Shown here piece after piece: positions 4,390 to 7,382 of a stretch of 7,382 bases of DNA (positions within the stretch are counted from its first letter, which is position 1; every line of letters starts with the position of its first letter). The notes below the pieces were generated by a model, which saw only the letters and a list, made by a program, of their open reading frames with translations, was not told the DNA's origin and did no database searches. Origin of the DNA: Rhodoferax sp. (GTDB taxonomy: Bacteria; Pseudomonadota; Gammaproteobacteria; Burkholderiales; Burkholderiaceae_C); the NCBI GenBank assembly GCA_028711355.1, contig JAQTSL010000184.1, positions 1 to 7,382 of the forward strand, given 5' to 3'. The position numbers and the translations under genes are program-made.

Positions 4390-5805
4390 GTGGAAAAATT
4401 TTCAGTCTCGGATAACACAAGGCACCTGCTGCTACAGCCACGTGCTTGGCTGGTGGCATGGCTCACCCTGGGGCTGTTGGCCATCAGTGCGGCAGTTCAC
4501 AGCGCAGAGGTTGAATTCTCACAAGCGACCCAAGCCTGTTTGGCGTGTCACGACAAACCAGGCATGGTGAAAAAGCTTGAAAACGCGCAGTCTTTTTCCT
4601 TGCATGTGTCAGGCAAGGCTTACGCCGAGTCAATGCACAAGGACACCGAGTGTGAAGACTGTCACGACGCAATCGACGCCAAAACTCACGGTAAGATGGT
4701 CTCGGAAATCAAGAGTCACCGCAGTTTTGCCATGGACATGGGCGAGTCATGCCGTAGTTGCCACAAGAAAAAAGTGACCGAATATGAGGACAGTATTCAT
4801 GCAGCGCTGGTCAAGGATGGGAACTCAAAAGCCCCCCTGTGCTCGAGTTGTCACAACCCGCACACGGTGCGCTCAACCGAAATTTTGACGCCGATCACCG
4901 ATACCCCTTGTGCCCAGTGTCACGAGGAGATATTCAAGGCGTATGCAAACGACGTGCACGGGCAGCAACGTAGCGCCAAAGGTATTGGTGCGCCACTGTG
5001 CGCGGGCTGCCATCAGGCCCACAATGTCAAGGCGGCATCACTGGGCAACGGCGTCAAGGATGCCTGCCTGGCTTGCCACAAGGATGCAGTCCAACTGCAC
5101 AAGGTCTGGTTGCCCAATACGGACCGCCACTTCGAAGCCATTTTATGCGCCGCGTGTCACAGCCCCAACGCACAGCGGCGCGTCAATCTGCGGCTCTACG
5201 ACGGCTCCAACAAGCACCAGGTTTCAGAAAAAATGGGCGTTCCGCAGTTTGACCGCCGCACCGACAGCGTCGATACCCAGAATCTGGGCTTGAACGAGCG
5301 TGCCCTATGGAGTCTGCTCAAGGAATTCAACCAGGACAGCCATGACGGTAAAACCGTCTTGCAAGGGCGGCTTGAGGTGAGTTCGGGCGTGGCGGCACAT
5401 CAGTTGAGTGACAAATCCAAGGCCATCAAAGACTGCAATTTCTGCCACCAAAAAGGTGCCGAACCCTTTCAAAGCGTCAGCCTGACCATTGCTGGACCGG
5501 ACGGGCGGCCGCTGCGCCATGGGATCCAGAAAGATGTGCTGAATTCGTTGTTGTCGATCGACTCGGTGCGTGGCTTTTACGCCATTGGTGGCACCCGTAT
5601 CAAACTGTTTGATACCCTGCTGGTGATGGTCTTTTTGGGGGCACTGAGCGTGCCACTGGTCCACATGACCGTCAAACGGCTATTCAAAAACATTCGTGAA
5701 AAACTGGAACGGGAACGGCTCGCCGCACGCGCCGACCCTGGTCGTCAAGAGCCAAGCCCGGCTTTGACTGGCGACCGTCGTGCGGATGGAACTACCAACA
5801 AATAG
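4390..5805 (+). CDS. Membrane-anchored nonaheme c-type cytochrome
   Basis: The 471-residue multiheme cytochrome has nine CXXCH motifs starting at residues 50, 88, 121, 151, 174, 204, 226, 253 and 349. Many additional His residues (for example 72, 83, 137, 158, 190, 211, 237, 247) could supply distal axial ligands. A signal sequence (hydrophobic 19-34, cleavage near 39) exports it. A C-terminal membrane helix (406-427) followed by a basic, polar tail holds it in the inner membrane with the hemes in the periplasm. About 90 heme-free residues separate hemes 8 and 9. The GTG start has AGGGG 8 nt upstream. The b-type cytochrome gene follows after 12 bp, so the two probably form one complex moving electrons between quinones and periplasmic or extracellular partners. 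The nearest architecture I know is the N-terminal half of Geobacter CbcL. The substrate and direction of electron flow cannot be read from the sequence. Confidence 0.93.
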   Translation: MEKFSVSDNTRHLLLQPRAWLVAWLTLGLLAISAAVHSAEVEFSQATQACLACHDKPGMVKKLENAQSFSLHVSGKAYAESMHKDTECEDCHDAIDAKTHGKMVSEIKSHRSFAMDMGESCRSCHKKKVTEYEDSIHAALVKDGNSKAPLCSSCHNPHTVRSTEILTPITDTPCAQCHEEIFKAYANDVHGQQRSAKGIGAPLCAGCHQAHNVKAASLGNGVKDACLACHKDAVQLHKVWLPNTDRHFEAILCAACHSPNAQRRVNLRLYDGSNKHQVSEKMGVPQFDRRTDSVDTQNLGLNERALWSLLKEFNQDSHDGKTVLQGRLEVSSGVAAHQLSDKSKAIKDCNFCHQKGAEPFQSVSLTIAGPDGRPLRHGIQKDVLNSLLSIDSVRGFYAIGGTRIKLFDTLLVMVFLGALSVPLVHMTVKRLFKNIREKLERERLAARADPGRQEPSPALTGDRRADGTTNK

Positions 5806-5817
5806 AAGGAATTCATT

Positions 5818-6462
5818 GTGGACAAGCTTTATATCCATCCGCTGCCCATCAGAATCTGGCATTGGACCAACGCCATTGGCTTTGTCTTGCTGATTGCCAC
5901 CGGATTGCAGATCAGGTATCTCGACTTGTTTCAGTTGATGCCATTCAAGTTGGCGGCGGTCGCGCACACCTGGATCGGCTTTGTCCTGATCGCCAACTTC
6001 TTTATCTGGCTGGGCTTTTATCTCTTCACCGACAAGATCAAGGTTTATCACCCCGAGTTGAGTCCGATGAAATATTTCCGCGCCAGTTTTCGGCAAATTC
6101 AGTTCTATGGTTACGGTATCTTCAAAGGGGAACCCAATCCGCACCATCCAACCGCTTATCACAAGTTCAACGCCTTGCAGAGCATGCTTTATCAGATCAT
6201 CATGATGTTGCTGGTGCCGCTACAGTTCTTCACCGGCGTGCTGTTGTGGGATGTCACCCGTTTTTCATCGATGGTTGATTTGTTCGGTGGGCTGCGGGTG
6301 GTTGACTCGGTGCATGTGCTGCTGTTCATCGTGTTTGTCGGAATCATCATCGTGCACGTGTACCTGGCCAGCCTGGGGCACACGCCGTCGGCCCATTTCA
6401 AGGCGATGATCACCGGCTACGAAGAGGTGCAGGACGAGCCCAAGGCGAACACGGCAGCATAG
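5818..6462 (+). CDS. Inner-membrane b-type cytochrome (HydC/FdnI-like, cytochrome b561 fold)
   Basis: The 214-residue protein has four hydrophobic helices, near residues 18-33, 47-69, 121-143 and 160-185. This is the fold of the diheme b subunits of Ni-Fe hydrogenases, formate dehydrogenases and thiosulfate reductases. It opens with HPLPIRIWHWTNAIGF, a typical family start. Likely heme-b ligands are His15, His50, His166 and His180. The YHKFNALQ segment (114-121) before helix 3 corresponds to the conserved KYN-x-x-Q region of the family. The GTG start has AAGGA 7 nt upstream, and the gap to the nonaheme cytochrome is only 12 bp, so the two are co-transcribed and probably co-assembled. It should exchange electrons with the quinone pool and pass them to or from the periplasmic c hemes. 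No hydrogenase or dehydrogenase catalytic gene is present in the window. Confidence 0.92.
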   Translation: MDKLYIHPLPIRIWHWTNAIGFVLLIATGLQIRYLDLFQLMPFKLAAVAHTWIGFVLIANFFIWLGFYLFTDKIKVYHPELSPMKYFRASFRQIQFYGYGIFKGEPNPHHPTAYHKFNALQSMLYQIIMMLLVPLQFFTGVLLWDVTRFSSMVDLFGGLRVVDSVHVLLFIVFVGIIIVHVYLASLGHTPSAHFKAMITGYEEVQDEPKANTAA

Positions 6463-6503
6463 AAACTTGCAGACCCGTGTGGCAAGCCGGCGCAACGCCG
6501 AAC

Positions 6504-7382
6504 TCAGTCAGAACCGGATTCACCCGCGTTGTGGCCGGTGTCGCGGGCCCGTATGTTGTATTTTTTCATGAGCGCCTGAAAGTTGGCACGCTGCATCCCG
6601 GTTTCCTCTGCGCTCTTGGTGACGTTGGAGCCGTTTCGCTTGAGCGTTTCCTGTATGAACAGTTTTTCAATGTCTTCTACCGACTTTTCCCGCGCCAGCT
6701 TTTTAACCCGTTTGAGGTCGTCACTGGTTCGAGGGACCTCAAAATCTGGCAATGGCCTGTTGTCAAGGATATGGGCCAAATGGGCTTGGCGGATGATATG
6801 GTCAGACGAAAGAATCACCGCTCTCTGAAGAGTATTCTCAAGCTCGCGCACATTGCCAGGCCAGCCGTAGTTCACCAGCAAACTCATGGCACCCTCTGAA
6901 ATTTCGCTCGCTGGCTTTTCCAATTCAGTGCTGAACAACTTCAGAAAATGAAAGGCCAGCGCCGGAATGTCGTCACGCCGCTCACGCAACGCGGGCGCGT
7001 GAATTGGAAACACATTGATCCGGTAATAAAGGTCTTCGCGGAAGGTCCCGGCCGCCACCATCGCCTTCAGATCCTTATTGGTTGCGGTCACCAACCTGAC
7101 ATTGGTCTTTTGGGTGGTGGTACTACCGACCGCACGAAACTCGTGTTCCTGAATGACGCGCAACAGCTTGGCCTGGGTAGAGAGTGAAATATTACCGAAC
7201 TCATCCAGGAACAACGTCCCGGTGTTTGCCATGTCGAACATACCGCGCTTGTTCGACATGGCGCCGGTAAACGCACCTTTGACGTGCCCGAACAGTTCAC
7301 TTTCAAGCAGATCCTGGCTGAGCGTGTTGCAGTCAACCGTCACAAATGGCTGGCTTTTGCGCAGGCTGTTGTAATGAATGGC
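6504..7382 (-). CDS. NtrC-family sigma-54-dependent activator, C-terminal part (cut by window edge)
   Basis: The window holds the last 292 residues of an AAA+ enhancer-binding protein. The frame is open to the edge, beginning AIHYNSLRKSQPFVTVDCNT, so the true start and Walker A motif lie outside. Visible features are LLESELFGHVKGAFTGA with the sigma-54-contacting GAFTGA loop (36-41), Walker B GTLFLDE (55-61), the sensor region VRLVTATNKDL, the Arg-finger region FREDLYYRINVFPI and WPGNVRELENTLQRAV. It ends in a Fis-type helix-turn-helix (SNVTKSAEETGMQRANFQALMKKY). It hydrolyses ATP to open sigma-54 promoter complexes and should bind upstream enhancers. An N-terminal receiver is likely but unseen. 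It is convergent with the b-type cytochrome, 41 bp apart with no clear terminator between them. The two sigma-54 promoters at 2726 and 3399 are its obvious candidate targets. Confidence 0.95.
   Translation of the reverse strand, partial: AIHYNSLRKSQPFVTVDCNTLSQDLLESELFGHVKGAFTGAMSNKRGMFDMANTGTLFLDEFGNISLSTQAKLLRVIQEHEFRAVGSTTTQKTNVRLVTATNKDLKAMVAAGTFREDLYYRINVFPIHAPALRERRDDIPALAFHFLKLFSTELEKPASEISEGAMSLLVNYGWPGNVRELENTLQRAVILSSDHIIRQAHLAHILDNRPLPDFEVPRTSDDLKRVKKLAREKSVEDIEKLFIQETLKRNGSNVTKSAEETGMQRANFQALMKKYNIRARDTGHNAGESGSD

Noticed and set aside
3917..4459. 180-residue minus-strand frame
   Set aside because: It runs antisense through the membrane receiver, the terminator hairpin and the cytochrome start, and has no recognisable domain.
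5680..6162. 160-residue minus-strand frame
   Set aside because: It is antisense to the cytochrome pair, whose heme-binding motifs and membrane helices settle the coding strand.
6488..6500. Hairpin CGGCG-CAA-CGCCG between the convergent genes
   Set aside because: The 5-bp stem has no T-run in either direction, so it is too weak to call a terminator.
6477..6899. 140-residue plus-strand frame after the b-type cytochrome
   Set aside because: It is opposite the C-terminal AAA+ and Fis-type domains of the sigma-54 activator, which are unmistakable on the minus strand.

Overview
The window looks like chromosome from a betaproteobacterium, most likely a Comamonadaceae member of the Rhodoferax type. 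This is judged from the GlmU sequence style, the neighbouring DUF6279-type lipoprotein and the GC-rich coding with AT-richer regulatory gaps. No database search was possible, so the taxonomy is an inference. No RNA genes, CRISPR arrays or insertion sequences are visible.

Left part (1-2649), mostly housekeeping. A soluble histidine kinase begins at 218 and runs leftwards out of the window. Upstream of it on the same strand is glmU (1757-324), the bifunctional enzyme that makes UDP-GlcNAc. A DUF6279-type lipoprotein gene (1756-2649) is divergent from glmU, and the two start codons overlap by 2 bp. A 10-bp hairpin lies in the glmU/kinase gap.

Right part (about 2690-7382), a sigma-54-linked redox module. 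It holds a receiver-only response regulator (2778-3188), a receiver fused to a duplicated hydrophobic membrane motif (3524-4255), a perfect 15-bp-stem terminator-like hairpin (4319-4357), a membrane-anchored nonaheme c-type cytochrome (4390-5805), a four-helix b-type cytochrome (5818-6462) and, convergent, an NtrC-family sigma-54 activator cut by the window edge (6504-7382). Each response-regulator gene has a -24/-12 promoter with exact GG-N10-GC spacing. The second promoter also has a full IHF consensus match and several inverted repeats upstream, which is the classical enhancer-dependent layout.

Working model (inference): the NtrC-type protein activates both promoters under some redox or respiratory signal. 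The two receivers transmit or buffer phosphoryl signals, one of them at the membrane. The b/c cytochrome pair moves electrons between the quinone pool and periplasmic or extracellular partners. The pair resembles a split version of the Geobacter CbcL architecture (nonaheme domain plus HydC/FdnI-like b domain). The hairpin between the membrane receiver and the cytochromes implies that cytochrome expression depends on read-through or processing. The least familiar element is the receiver fused to the tandem membrane motif.
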